Source of the DNA: Polaribacter cellanae
GTDB taxonomy: Bacteria > Bacteroidota > Bacteroidia > Flavobacteriales > Flavobacteriaceae
Direction: 5' to 3'
DNA: 64,000 nucleotides
Assembly: GCF_017569185.1 (NCBI RefSeq)
Contig: NZ_CP071869.1
Coordinates: 2,842,001 to 2,906,000 of the forward strand
Positions within the stretch are counted from its first letter, which is position 1, and the number at the start of each line of letters is the position of its first letter. Shown here piece by piece: positions 31,629-40,746 of the stretch. Under the pieces are notes generated by a model, which was given only the letters and a program-made list of their open reading frames with translations, ran no database searches and was not told the DNA's origin. The position numbers and the translations under genes are program-made.

Positions 31629-32867
31629 ATGAAACTATTTTACAATAAATCCAGTTTACATCAAGTTATTTTATTTTTTCTATCTAGTATACTATTGGTT
31701 TCTTGTGGTACATACCAGAGTGTATATTCTGATGATGGTATTTATGCAGACGAAAAACCAGTTAGAGAAAAGAAGGTAGTTGTTGTTAACGATAGAGAAT
31801 ACAACAATTATAACAATAATTATTTTACGAAAGAATTAGAAAGATTAGAGAGTTTAGAAGATTCTGAAGTTTTTACGGATGTAGATAGTTACAATTCTCC
31901 TGATGCATTGTATGTCGAAGATAATTTTAATTATAACACAAAACCTTCTTGGGGAAATAACTCAGGAAACGATGTTGTTGTGAATGTAAATTTAATAAAT
32001 GATCCTTATTGGAATGATTTTTATGGTGTAGGGTTTAATAGTTGGGGTTATTATGGATACAATAATTGGGGCTGGAACAATTGGGGTTGGAATAACTGGA
32101 GATTTAGAAATAGATGGAATGGTTGGAATACCTGGGGGTACAATTCTTATTGGCATCCATACCAAAACAACTTAGCTTGGGGTTGGAATGGAGGTTTTTA
32201 TAACCCATATTTTGGCTATGGATATGTAGCTCCTTATAGATATAATAATTTCTATAATTATAGAAACAATCGTTATAATAGAAATACAACGTATGGTAGA
32301 AGAACCACATATAATAATAGATATAGTAGAAGAAGAGGAAACGCAACAAATTCTTCTGTAAGATCTAGAAGAAGATCGTTTACCACAAGACCAGCAACAA
32401 CTTCAAGAAGGAGAAGTTCTAGTACGATATCTCCAAACAGAAGATCTACTTCAAGAACTAGAAGAAGTTCAATAAATACTTCTAGAAGAAGAAATAGTCC
32501 TTCAACGAGAAGAAGCTCTTCTAGTACAAGAAGAAGTTCTTCAAGAACAAGTTCTAGAAGAAGAGGTGGAAATAATTCCACTGCAAGTAGAGTAAATAGT
32601 TCTGTAAGAAGAAACAATAGTTCTACAGTAAGAAGGGCGAGAATCGTTCCAACAAGAAGAAGTAACAGTTCTACCGTTAGAAGATACTCAACTCCAGCAA
32701 GAAGAAGTTCTGTGGCGAGTTCTTCAAGGAGAAGATATGCTCCATCAGCAAGAACTTCGAGTTCTAGATCATCAAGAGCTAGTAGTAGAGCAACTTCAAG
32801 ATCTTCGAGAAGTTCAAGAAGCTCTTCTACAAGAAGTTCCTCTTCATCTAGAAGAAGAGGAAATTAA
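31629..32867 (+). CDS. Lipoprotein with Trp/Asn/Tyr/Gly-rich middle and SR-like tail, function unknown
   Basis: This 412-residue protein has a lipoprotein signal (lipobox LLVSCGT, Cys about residue 27). An acidic region follows (about 35-105). Residues about 130-200 are dominated by Trp, Asn, Tyr and Gly (NNWGWNNWGWNNW), and residues 225-412 are almost only Arg, Ser, Thr and Asn with many RRS/SRR units, giving an extremely basic, unfolded tail. No known fold is recognised. It starts 25 bases upstream of an OmpP1-type porin gene, so the two are probably cotranscribed. Location: a membrane lipoprotein; nucleic acid, lipopolysaccharide or matrix binding are guesses. Confidence 0.85.
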   Translation: MKLFYNKSSLHQVILFFLSSILLVSCGTYQSVYSDDGIYADEKPVREKKVVVVNDREYNNYNNNYFTKELERLESLEDSEVFTDVDSYNSPDALYVEDNFNYNTKPSWGNNSGNDVVVNVNLINDPYWNDFYGVGFNSWGYYGYNNWGWNNWGWNNWRFRNRWNGWNTWGYNSYWHPYQNNLAWGWNGGFYNPYFGYGYVAPYRYNNFYNYRNNRYNRNTTYGRRTTYNNRYSRRRGNATNSSVRSRRRSFTTRPATTSRRRSSSTISPNRRSTSRTRRSSINTSRRRNSPSTRRSSSSTRRSSSRTSSRRRGGNNSTASRVNSSVRRNNSSTVRRARIVPTRRSNSSTVRRYSTPARRSSVASSSRRRYAPSARTSSSRSSRASSRATSRSSRSSRSSSTRSSSSSRRRGN

Positions 32868-32892
32868 AAAAAAAGCCTAAAAAATAATTAAA

Positions 32893-34305
32893 ATGAAAAA
32901 AATTATAACATTTGCGATATTGTTCGCAGTAACTTTAACGTCTTATAGTCAGTCTTTAAAATACCAAGATTTAGCGTTGCTTTTCTCGCAAGACGATTCA
33001 AATGGAACTGCGCGTTTTACTTCTATGGGAGGTGCTTTTGGAGCATTAGGTGGCGATATTTCATCAATAAATATCAATCCAGCAGGTTTGGCTGTTTTTA
33101 ATAATAGCTCATTTGCAGGAACATTAAACAATAGAAATACAGAAATACAATCTACTTTTTATGGAAATGCTGTAAATAACCAAAATCAGTCTTTTAACTT
33201 TTCTCAAGCAGGTGCAGTTTTGGTTTTCGACAGTGCTTATAAATCTGATTGGAGCAAATTTGCAATTGGTTTTAATTACAGACTTACAAAAGATTTTAGT
33301 GATAATTTTATTATTGAAGGGAATAGTGGAGTACCAACATTTAGAGAATTTCCTTTAGATAAAAATAAGACTATCGATTATAATGTTTCGGAAAAAAATC
33401 AAAGATTTATAAATAAGTATAAAGGGAAGTTAGATGAAATTAATTTGGCATTTTCGTCTGTGTATCAAAATAAGTTATACGTTGGTGCAGGAGTTAATTT
33501 TTATAGCTTAAATTTTAGTCAGCAATCTAATTTATTAGAATTTAATAGCGATGGAAAAGGAAATACTTTAGACGCCAACTTTTATCAAGAAAACTTTACA
33601 ACAGGTACAGGAATTTCTTTAAACGCAGGTTTTATTTATAAGGCAACCCAAAATTTTAGATTTGGTTTATCTTACCAAACACCAACTTGGTTTACAGAAA
33701 TTATAGAAGATACTAATATTGTAAAAAATGAAGGAAATAGACTTGGCGGAATTCCATTTACTGGAGATACAGAAATTATTGTTAGCAATGACCCAAAAAA
33801 TATTTATGATAATACTACTGGAGATAATTTTCCATCTCAAAATTTAACTTATAGATTAAAAACTCCGAGTAAATTAACAGCAAGTGCAGCAGTGGTATTT
33901 GGCAAAAGAGGTTTATTTAGTTTCGATTATATTAGTAGAAATTATTCGAATATGAAACTATCAGATGGAGGTTTCGCAGGAGAAAATACATTTTTCGAAA
34001 ATGAACTAAAAAACACCAATTCTTTTAACATGGGTACAGAATGGCGTTTCGATAAATTAAGTATTAGAGGAGGTTACAAGTTTGAAGAAAACCCCAATAA
34101 AACAGCATTAAATTCCGACGATATTAAAGGGTATTCTTTTGGAGCTGGTTATAATTTTGGAAACTTTAAAGTAGATTTCGCTTACAGTAATAATAACAGA
34201 ACTTCTTTTTATGATGTATATCCGCAATTTCCAAAGCAAATAAATACTGCAGATTTAAATATAGATAATAGAATTTTTACAGCAACAGTTTCCATAAGTC
34301 TGTAA
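32893..34305 (+). CDS. OmpP1/FadL/TodX-family outer-membrane channel
   Basis: This 470-residue protein has a signal peptide (MKKIITFAILFAVTLTSYSQ) and the conserved N-terminal hatch DDSNGTARFTSMGGAFGALGGDISSININPAGLAVFNNSSF, which defines Bacteroidetes members of the FadL fold. The rest is beta-barrel strands ending in a short C-terminal strand (NRIFTATVSISL). Members pass hydrophobic compounds across the outer membrane; the ligand is unknown. It is 25 bases after the SR-tailed lipoprotein. A double stem-loop lies downstream. Confidence 0.88.
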   Translation: MKKIITFAILFAVTLTSYSQSLKYQDLALLFSQDDSNGTARFTSMGGAFGALGGDISSININPAGLAVFNNSSFAGTLNNRNTEIQSTFYGNAVNNQNQSFNFSQAGAVLVFDSAYKSDWSKFAIGFNYRLTKDFSDNFIIEGNSGVPTFREFPLDKNKTIDYNVSEKNQRFINKYKGKLDEINLAFSSVYQNKLYVGAGVNFYSLNFSQQSNLLEFNSDGKGNTLDANFYQENFTTGTGISLNAGFIYKATQNFRFGLSYQTPTWFTEIIEDTNIVKNEGNRLGGIPFTGDTEIIVSNDPKNIYDNTTGDNFPSQNLTYRLKTPSKLTASAAVVFGKRGLFSFDYISRNYSNMKLSDGGFAGENTFFENELKNTNSFNMGTEWRFDKLSIRGGYKFEENPNKTALNSDDIKGYSFGAGYNFGNFKVDFAYSNNNRTSFYDVYPQFPKQINTADLNIDNRIFTATVSISL

Positions 34306-34310
34306 CTTTT

Positions 34311-34417
34311 AGAAGACAAATATATTTCGACTCTACTTTTAATAGCAAATACAAATGTTATTAGAAGTAGAGTCGAAAAGTTTTATACCTTTAAAAATAA
34401 TGCTATTTGTCTTTTTT
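34311..34417 (+). terminator. Nested inverted repeats downstream of the OmpP1-type gene
   Basis: The inner stem TTTCGACTCTACTTTT (34325-34340) pairs at 15 of 16 positions with 34363-34378; an outer pair AGACAAATA/TATTTGTCT (34314-34322 with 34404-34412) encloses it and is followed by TTTTT. The inner arm contains the TTTCGAC word shared with the dispersed elements at 3755 and 42917. Confidence 0.65.
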
Positions 34418-34447
34418 CACTTAATTTTGCAATTCAATTTTTAGACA

Positions 34448-35353
34448 ATGCCAAACATTAAAATTACCATTCAAGAAACAACTAACAATACCATTATAAA
34501 ATACAACAGTAGCAGTATTTTAATAAATGGAGGTAGTTACGAATTCAATAATATAGATGAAGCTAAAAACTCTCCATTAGCACAACAATTATTCTATTTA
34601 CCATTCGTAAAGAAGGTATTTATTACCGCTAACTTTATTGCAATACAACGTTTCGATATTTTAGAATGGATAGACGTCCAAGAAGAAGTAAAAGAACAAA
34701 TAGAAGTTTTTTTAAACGAAGGAAATGCTGTTGTAAACGAAGAAAAAAAATCTAAAAAAGAATCTATAGAAGTATATGCAGAGGTAACTCCAAACCCATC
34801 TGTAATGAAGTTTGGAACCAACAAAGCACTAACGCAAACAGATGTTGAGTTTAAAAATATAGACGAAGCAAGTAAATCGTCTCCATTAGCTTTGGCTATT
34901 TTTAATTTTCCTTTCGTAAAAGAAGTTTTTATTTCCGATAATTATATTTCAATTACCAAATACGATATGGTAGAATGGAATGAAGTTTATGGTGAAGTAA
35001 GAACGTTTATTCGAGAATATTTAGCAGAAGGAAAAACAATTATTAAAGAATTACCAAGAGAAAAAATCGTTGCAGAAGGAACAAAAGAAATAGTACAAGA
35101 AGTAAAACTAGAAGGTGTTTCTGCACAAATTGTAGATATTTTAGATGAATATATAAAACCGGCAGTTGCAGGAGATGGAGGAAACATCGCTTTTCGTTCT
35201 TATGATGAAGCAAATAAAGTAGTAAGCGTAGTTTTACAAGGCGCTTGTAGTGGTTGCCCATCTTCTACAGCAACTTTAAAAAACGGAATCGAAAACTTGC
35301 TGAAAGAAATGCTACCAAACAAAATTAACGAAGTAGTAGCGATAAATGGGTAG
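34448..35353 (+). CDS. NifU-like Fe-S scaffold protein with duplicated Nfu N-terminal domain
   Basis: This 301-residue protein has two consecutive Nfu_N-type domains (about 1-90 and 105-190), recognisable by parallel phrases: NIDEAKNSPLAQQLFYLPFVKKVFITANFIAI and NIDEASKSSPLALAIFNFPFVKEVFISDNYISI. A C-terminal NifU domain follows with the cluster-binding CxxC at Cys267/Cys270 (GACSGCPSS). Such proteins carry and deliver iron-sulfur clusters in the cytosol. Single Nfu_N domains are the rule elsewhere; the doubled form is the noteworthy point. The gene is monocistronic, preceded by a TAATTTTG -7-like box at 34422. Confidence 0.9.
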   Translation: MPNIKITIQETTNNTIIKYNSSSILINGGSYEFNNIDEAKNSPLAQQLFYLPFVKKVFITANFIAIQRFDILEWIDVQEEVKEQIEVFLNEGNAVVNEEKKSKKESIEVYAEVTPNPSVMKFGTNKALTQTDVEFKNIDEASKSSPLALAIFNFPFVKEVFISDNYISITKYDMVEWNEVYGEVRTFIREYLAEGKTIIKELPREKIVAEGTKEIVQEVKLEGVSAQIVDILDEYIKPAVAGDGGNIAFRSYDEANKVVSVVLQGACSGCPSSTATLKNGIENLLKEMLPNKINEVVAING

Positions 35354-35400
35354 AGAGTTGGAAACTGGAAGATGGGAGTTGGAAGTTTGAAGAATAAGAA
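35354..35400. repeat. Degenerate GTTGGAA/GTTTGAA heptad run
   Basis: Just after the NifU gene the words GAGTTGGAAAC, TGGAAGATGGGAGTTGGAAG and TTTGAAG recur with a 7-8 base rhythm. This resembles the intergenic heptad arrays elsewhere in the window but is not exact. Confidence 0.45.
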
Positions 35401-35479
35401 GTTAAATAAAAGAGAACAATAAAAAGCAGTTGCTCACGCTGCAAGTTTTTTCCTTTGAGAAGATTAAGATGGGCTTTTT

Positions 35480-36211
35480 ATGTCAGCAGAAAAAATTAAT
35501 CCATATAAAAATTCTAAGTTAGGTAAGAAAGAGCAAGTTACCCAAATGTTCGATAATATTTCTAAAAACTACGATGGTTTAAATCGTGTAATTTCTTTAG
35601 GAATAGATGTAAAATGGCGTAAAAAAGTGGTAGAAATTGTTGGTAAAAACAAGCCAAAACAAATTTTAGACATTGCAACAGGAACAGGAGACTTGGCTTT
35701 AATGATGGCCAATTTAAACCCAGATAGAATTGTTGGTTTAGACATTTCTGCAGGAATGCTAGAAGTTGGTAAACAAAAAATAAACAAAGCAAATCTTTCC
35801 GATAAAATAGAAATGATGGTGGGCGATTCTGAAGATATGCCTTTCGAAGATGCAACTTTCGATGCCATTACAGTTTCTTTTGGTGTTCGTAATTTTGCGA
35901 ACTTAGCCAAAGGAATTAGAGAAATTGCCAGAGTTTTAAAACCAAATGGAGTTTTGGTAATTTTAGAAACTTCAAACCCAACAAAATTTCCTTTTAAACA
36001 AGGATATAAATTATATACAAACTTATTTTTACCAGTTGTTGGAAAACTATTTTCGAAAGACAAAGTTGCCTACTCTTATCTATCGGAATCTGCGAATTCT
36101 TTTCCTTTTGGAGAAGCTTTCAACAATATTTTACAAAAAAATGGGTTTACACATACAGAAGATAATCCTGTAACCTTTGGTGTTGCAACAATTTACACAG
36201 CACGTAAATAA
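35480..36211 (+). CDS. ubiE: Demethylmenaquinone/ubiquinone methyltransferase
   Basis: This 243-residue class I SAM methyltransferase has motif [14 protein letters not shown], post-[11 protein letters not shown], and the UbiE signatures [19 protein letters not shown] (N-terminal) and [34 protein letters not shown]. It methylates demethylmenaquinol in the last step of menaquinone synthesis (MenG role, as this group uses menaquinone). It is followed after 2 bases by porT, a gene order I recall as common in Flavobacteriia, hence one operon. Confidence 0.95.
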   Translation: MSAEKINPYKNSKLGKKEQVTQMFDNISKNYDGLNRVISLGIDVKWRKKVVEIVGKNKPKQILDIATGTGDLALMMANLNPDRIVGLDISAGMLEVGKQKINKANLSDKIEMMVGDSEDMPFEDATFDAITVSFGVRNFANLAKGIREIARVLKPNGVLVILETSNPTKFPFKQGYKLYTNLFLPVVGKLFSKDKVAYSYLSESANSFPFGEAFNNILQKNGFTHTEDNPVTFGVATIYTARK

Positions 36212-36213
36212 TT

Positions 36214-36912
36214 ATGAGTAAAAAAAATCTATTTTTTTGTTTTTTTCTATTCGCTAGTATTTCTTTTTTTGCACAGAAAGATCGCGTAGAATATTTACCT
36301 TCATTCGATAAAAGACCTTTGCATTATGGTTTTTATTTGGGTGTAAATAAAAATGACTTTAAACTAAACTTAAGAGAAAGTACAATTGCGAATGCAAACA
36401 TAACTGTAGAACCAACTATAGGTTTTAATGTGGGGTTAATTGCAGATTTGCGTTTACATAAAAACTTAAATTTACGTTTAGAACCAGGTTTGGTTAGTAA
36501 TTCGAAAAACATATATTTTAATCATTTACCTACAAAACAAGACAGCGTTCGAGAAGTTGGTTCTACCTATTTACATGTTCCTTTGGTTTTTAAATTTAGT
36601 ACAGACAGGTATCATAATATTCGTCCGTATTTATTAGCGGGTGTTTCTTACGATTATAATTTTTCTAGTAACGAAAGAAATCAAGATGATAACTCAGCAG
36701 GTCAATTTCGTATGAAAACACATAACTTTATGTATGAGGTAGGAATTGGAGTGGATATTTACCTGTATTTCTTTAAGTTTTCTCCATCCATTCGTGGTGT
36801 TTTTGCAATTAACAACGAAATTAAATATGATGATGATCCAAATAGCAGATGGACAGCTCCTGTAAACTTTATGGGAACTCGTGGTATTTTCTTAAATTTT
36901 GCTTTCGAGTAA
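36214..36912 (+). CDS. porT: Type IX secretion protein PorT (SprT)
   Basis: This 232-residue protein has a signal peptide (MSKKNLFFCFFLFASISFFAQ) then a small outer-membrane barrel: RPLHYGFYLGVNKNDFKL, IGFNVGLIADLRLHKNLNLRLEPGL, SDRYHNIRPYLLAGVSYDYNF and a final GIFLNFAFE. This matches PorT/SprT, required for type IX secretion and gliding. It overlaps nothing but starts 2 bases after ubiE. The secreted LPMO with a type IX sorting domain in this window is a likely client of the system. The family call is based on sequence pattern plus the ubiE context. Confidence 0.85.
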   Translation: MSKKNLFFCFFLFASISFFAQKDRVEYLPSFDKRPLHYGFYLGVNKNDFKLNLRESTIANANITVEPTIGFNVGLIADLRLHKNLNLRLEPGLVSNSKNIYFNHLPTKQDSVREVGSTYLHVPLVFKFSTDRYHNIRPYLLAGVSYDYNFSSNERNQDDNSAGQFRMKTHNFMYEVGIGVDIYLYFFKFSPSIRGVFAINNEIKYDDDPNSRWTAPVNFMGTRGIFLNFAFE

Positions 36913-36929
36913 GAGGTTGTTTCGCTGAG

Positions 36930-37172
36930 ATTCGCAGAGTTTTTCACAGAGATTCACAGAGATTCGCAGAGTTTTTTTTGTGTTTTTTCTCGCAAAGATG
37001 CGAAGTCGCAAAGATTCAAAGTTTCAAAGACTCGAAGTTTCAATATAAAATCGCAAAGATTGGCTATGTTTTCTATGTGCCTATGTGGTATTTTTACTCG
37101 TAAAGAGTTATTATTTTCTTAAACCTTAAACCTTAAACCTTAAACCTTAAACCTTAAACCTTAAACCTTAAA
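36930..37172. repeat. Cluster of short tandem repeats (CACAGAGATT-type, CAAAGTTT-type, TTAAACC heptads)
   Basis: Downstream of porT come degenerate CACAGAGATTCGCAGAGTT units (about 36929-36975), degenerate CGCAAAGAT/CAAAGTTT units (about 36991-37060), then a perfect run of seven TTAAACC heptads plus TTAAA (37119-37172). The run crosses the end of the opposite-strand methyltransferase gene and supplies its last codons and stop. No gene is seen in this stretch. Confidence 0.85.
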
Positions 37173-37895
37173 TCGAGAAAACTCGCTCAATAAAATAGCA
37201 GTTGCAGTTGCAACATTTAAACTTTCTGTTTCTTGGCTTTCACCAAAACGTGGAATGGAAATTTTATTAGAAACGATTTTTTTTATGTCATCTGAAACTC
37301 CATTTGCCTCATTTCCCATAATTAAAACACCTTCTTTTGGCAAACTGGTTTTATAAACATTTTCGCCATCCATATCTGCTATAAATGTGGGTAAATTTGT
37401 TTCAGACAAATAAGTATTCAACGCTAAGTAATGGATAGAAATTCTTGTTAAAGAACCCATAGAAGCCTGTACAACCTTGGCATTATAACAATCTACAGTG
37501 TCTTTAGAACAAATTAATTGTGTTACCCCAAACCAATCACACAAACGAATAATAGTACCTAAATTACCAGGATCGTTTATTGCATCTAAAGCAATTATTA
37601 AACCTTTATTTACAAGTTGTTTTTCTTCGGGAATTTTAAAAATACCTAGAACTTTATTGGGTGTTTTTAAATTACTTATTTTTTTTAAATCAATTTCAGA
37701 AATAGGAATAATTTTGTCTTCAGCAATAGTACAAGTAAAATCGTTAGTACAAAAAATAGTAACGACTTTAAAAGAAGAATTTAAAAGTTCATTCACTACT
37801 TTTACGCCTTCAGCAATAAATAATTTATGCTTTTGTCGATACTTTTTTTGTGATAAACGTGTTATTAGTTTAAGCTGATTTTTTGAAAGACTCAA
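37161..37895 (-). CDS. TrmH/SpoU-family RNA 2'-O-methyltransferase
   Basis: This 244-residue protein has an N-terminal substrate-binding domain (NQLKLITRLSQKKYRQKHKLFIAEGVKVVNELL) and a knotted methylase domain with ALDAINDPGNLGTIIRLCDWFG, MGSLTRI, VLIMGNEANGVSDDI and IPRFGESQETESLNVATATAILLSEF. These are SpoU motifs 1-3. It methylates ribose in rRNA or tRNA; the exact site is unknown. Its final residues FKV and the stop lie in the TTAAACC heptad repeat. It is divergent from tamL, an order I recall from other Flavobacteriia. Confidence 0.92.
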   Translation of the reverse strand: MSLSKNQLKLITRLSQKKYRQKHKLFIAEGVKVVNELLNSSFKVVTIFCTNDFTCTIAEDKIIPISEIDLKKISNLKTPNKVLGIFKIPEEKQLVNKGLIIALDAINDPGNLGTIIRLCDWFGVTQLICSKDTVDCYNAKVVQASMGSLTRISIHYLALNTYLSETNLPTFIADMDGENVYKTSLPKEGVLIMGNEANGVSDDIKKIVSNKISIPRFGESQETESLNVATATAILLSEFSRFKV

Positions 37896-38146
37896 AATTG
37901 ATTGTTTTTTGGAATTTTAGATGTATGTTAAACTTGATTCGGCACGCAATTTTTTTTGTTTTTAAGGCTAAAATTTAAAGTATAACCTTTGTTACAGTTT
38001 TAAAATTAAACACAAATAAAGGAAAAAAGAATCAGTATAAAAACCGAAAAGCTATCTGTTTTCGATATATACTCATTAATTAAATCTAAATGAGAATAAA
38101 CCATAGAAAAATATTATTTTTGGTGTTCGATTCTATTGCTAAAGTA

Positions 38147-40627
38147 ATGAAAAAACTGTCTGTTTACTTTTTACTTGTTTTAATTTTGGTTGCATGTAAT
38201 TCTACAAAACATGTTGCCAAGAATGAGCATATGCTTACAAAAAATTATATTTTTGTTGATAGTGTTAAATACAAAAGTAGCGATTTACAAAAATACATTC
38301 TTCAAAAACCGAATCCGAGATTATTAAATTTACCATTAGGCTTATATTTTCATAATTTAGGAAACCACGATAAACCCAAAACACCCTCTGAATGGGGAAA
38401 AGAAAACCCGAAAAAGTATAAGTTTATTAAAAATGTTTTTTCAGAAAAACAAAGTATTGCTTATGCAAACTCTTTAATAAATTTAAATAATTGGTTTTTA
38501 AGTTTCGATAGTCCTGTAATTGTAAATAAAAATAAGGTAGAAAGAACTAGCGATAATTTATGGGCATATTATAAAACAAAAGGATTTTTTAAATCGAAAG
38601 TAAAAGCAATTATAAAGAGAGATTCTAGTCAAAAAAAAGCCACAGTAGAATATTATATTACAAAGGGAAAACCAACATTGTTAGATACTATTAAGTTTAA
38701 AATAGAATCTCCTGTTTTAGACTCTATTTATAAAGCTTCTGGTATTACATCTTTGTTGAAGACAGGAGACCAGTATAACGATAAGACCTTTAGAAAGGAA
38801 GCCGCGAACGTTGTTAAATTATATAAAAATAACGGAATTTATTATTTTACGGAATCTGCTTTGGGTTTTTATTTAGATTCTATGGACTCCATAAAAAAAA
38901 ATTATAAAACCAATGTCGATTTTTTAATATCAAGAGGAAGACTTGAAGAGAAAGATGGTACATATAAGAATAAAGATTACAAGGTTCAAAAAATAAAAGA
39001 AGTTGTGGTAAGAACAGATTATTCTTACACTCAAAAAGACGAAGAATATTCAGATTCCATAACATATAAAGGAATTAAATTCTATGGATACAATAAAATA
39101 AAGTATAACCCTAAATATTTAGCACAATCTATTTTCTTTAAACCAGGAGATATCTATAAAGATACGCTTAGAAATTTAACAAGAAGCCACTTAAAATCTT
39201 TAAAGAATTTTAAAACCACAAATTTAGATTTTACTTCTGTAGGAAACACCGGCGACGAATTAAGGTTAGATGTATTTTTGTCGCCAAAAGAAAAATATAC
39301 TTTAGGTTTCGATACAGAATTAACACACTCTAATATTCGAGAAATAGGAACTTCTGCCAAATTTTCTATTATCGACAGAAATGCATTTCGAGGAGCAGAA
39401 ATTTTAAAACTTTCTTTCTTAGGCTCTTATTTTAGAGCAAGAAATGGGCCAGGTTACGAAATTGGTGCAGATATATCTTTAGAAATTCCAAGGTTTGTTG
39501 CTCCATTTGGTTTAAATAAACTCGTCCCTAAAGCAATGTCGCCCAAGACAAGAATTTCTATAGGAGCCAGTCTACAAAAAAATATAGGATTAGATAGGCA
39601 AACAATAACTACTGGAATCGATTATAAATGGAATTACACACCCAAAAAAACCATTCAAATAGAGGGTTTTAATTTACAATATATAGCAAATTTAAATATT
39701 AGTCAGTATTTTACTATTTATGGTTCCGAATTTGATAAAATAGAAGTTATTAAAAATAATTTCTTTCCAAATGAAAATTTATCAGCAGCAACTGCAGAAA
39801 AATTTGTATTTAAGGCTTTAACAGATAGTAATTTTGCAACCAATAATCCAAAAGAATACTTAACTTTATTTAATATTGCTAATAGATATAGTATTATTAC
39901 CTCTAATTTTATCATTCCTACAATTTCTTATTCCTATACTTATAATTCTCAAACAAATTTTAAGGATAATAATTTTTCATTTTTTAAATTTAAGATAACA
40001 AATTCAGGAAACGTTGTTGGGCTTCTATCAAATAAAAAAGACGATTCTGGGGCAAAAACGATTGCAGGGACTCCAATTGCACAATATTTTAAAACAGATA
40101 TAGAATATAAGAAATTTTGGGAAGTATCAGACGATTCTGTGATAGGTTTTAGGTCTTTTTTTGGTTTAATTATTCCTTATGGAAAATCAGACATACCTTT
40201 TTCAAAAAGTTATTTTGCTGGGGGTTCAAACGATATACGAGCATGGAGAAGTTACGATTTAGGTCCAGGTTCTTTTCCTAACGTGTTCGAATTTAATACA
40301 GGAAGTTTAAAGCTTTTAACCAGTTTAGAGTATCGATTTAATGTTGTTGGAGACATAAAAGGAGCATTATTTTTAGACGCAGGAAATGTTTGGGATATTT
40401 CCAAATCTTTATACGATTTTGAAGACGCAAATTTTACAGGTTTTTCTTCTTTAAAAGATATTGCTTTGGGTTCTGGTTTTGGAATACGATACGATTTAAA
40501 CTTCTTAGTACTAAGACTAGATTTAGGTTTTAAAACCTACGAACCTTACTTAAAAGAGAATAAATGGTTCGAAAATTATAACTTTCGAAGTGCTGTTTAT
40601 AATATTGGAATAAACTATCCATTTTAA
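38147..40627 (+). CDS. tamL: TamL-type outer-membrane lipoprotein (BamA/TamA family)
   Basis: The ATG at 38147 is chosen because it gives a clean lipoprotein signal (MKKLSVYFLLVLILVACNST, lipobox LVAC); the frame is open 57 bases further upstream but that extension adds a second, unlikely leader. About 826 residues: POTRA-like domains (about 30-330), then a 16-strand-type barrel with DTELTHSNIREIGTSAKFSIIDRNAFRG and the conserved motif near YFAGGSNDIRAWRSYDLGPGS, ending GINYPF. TamL is the Bacteroidetes counterpart of TamA, acting in outer-membrane biogenesis with TamB, which is not in this window. Confidence 0.88.
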   Translation: MKKLSVYFLLVLILVACNSTKHVAKNEHMLTKNYIFVDSVKYKSSDLQKYILQKPNPRLLNLPLGLYFHNLGNHDKPKTPSEWGKENPKKYKFIKNVFSEKQSIAYANSLINLNNWFLSFDSPVIVNKNKVERTSDNLWAYYKTKGFFKSKVKAIIKRDSSQKKATVEYYITKGKPTLLDTIKFKIESPVLDSIYKASGITSLLKTGDQYNDKTFRKEAANVVKLYKNNGIYYFTESALGFYLDSMDSIKKNYKTNVDFLISRGRLEEKDGTYKNKDYKVQKIKEVVVRTDYSYTQKDEEYSDSITYKGIKFYGYNKIKYNPKYLAQSIFFKPGDIYKDTLRNLTRSHLKSLKNFKTTNLDFTSVGNTGDELRLDVFLSPKEKYTLGFDTELTHSNIREIGTSAKFSIIDRNAFRGAEILKLSFLGSYFRARNGPGYEIGADISLEIPRFVAPFGLNKLVPKAMSPKTRISIGASLQKNIGLDRQTITTGIDYKWNYTPKKTIQIEGFNLQYIANLNISQYFTIYGSEFDKIEVIKNNFFPNENLSAATAEKFVFKALTDSNFATNNPKEYLTLFNIANRYSIITSNFIIPTISYSYTYNSQTNFKDNNFSFFKFKITNSGNVVGLLSNKKDDSGAKTIAGTPIAQYFKTDIEYKKFWEVSDDSVIGFRSFFGLIIPYGKSDIPFSKSYFAGGSNDIRAWRSYDLGPGSFPNVFEFNTGSLKLLTSLEYRFNVVGDIKGALFLDAGNVWDISKSLYDFEDANFTGFSSLKDIALGSGFGIRYDLNFLVLRLDLGFKTYEPYLKENKWFENYNFRSAVYNIGINYPF

Positions 40628-40637
40628 TAAAATTGTA

Positions 40638-40667
40638 AACGAAAACCTATAACGTTTTCGTTATTTT
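40638..40667 (+). terminator. Hairpin downstream of tamL
   Basis: AACGAAAAC (40638-40646) pairs with GTTTTCGTT (40654-40662), followed by ATTTTAT. The stem is perfect (9 pairs), the T-run short. Confidence 0.5.
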
Positions 40668-40702
40668 ATGGTTTCATCAAATAGAAAAACAGCTATTTTT
40701 AG

Positions 40703-40710
40703 TACTTTTG
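40703..40710 (+). promoter_or_regulatory. -7 element of fbaA
   Basis: TACTTTTG fits TANNTTTG and ends 36 bases before the ATG at 40747. It contains the TTG (40708) that would be an alternative start, arguing that TTG is part of the promoter. No -33 TTG is clear. Confidence 0.5.
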
Positions 40711-40746
40711 AAAAAACTAATAATCAACGATTTAAAAAAAATAAAC

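Noticed and set aside
32273..32617. Leu/Val/Glu-rich open frame on the minus strand
   Set aside because: It is the complement of the Arg/Ser codon repeats of the SR-tailed lipoprotein; composition is an artefact.
35569..36063. Long open frame antisense to ubiE
   Set aside because: Shadow of ubiE; low-complexity composition and no homology pattern.
37119..37172. Telomere-like TTAAACC repeat
   Set aside because: Internal short array in a bacterial chromosome beside ordinary genes; best read as slippage-generated heptads, not a chromosome end.
40708..40746. TTG start for fbaA
   Set aside because: The TTG is the end of a TACTTTTG promoter element; the ATG at 40747 gives the family's usual length.
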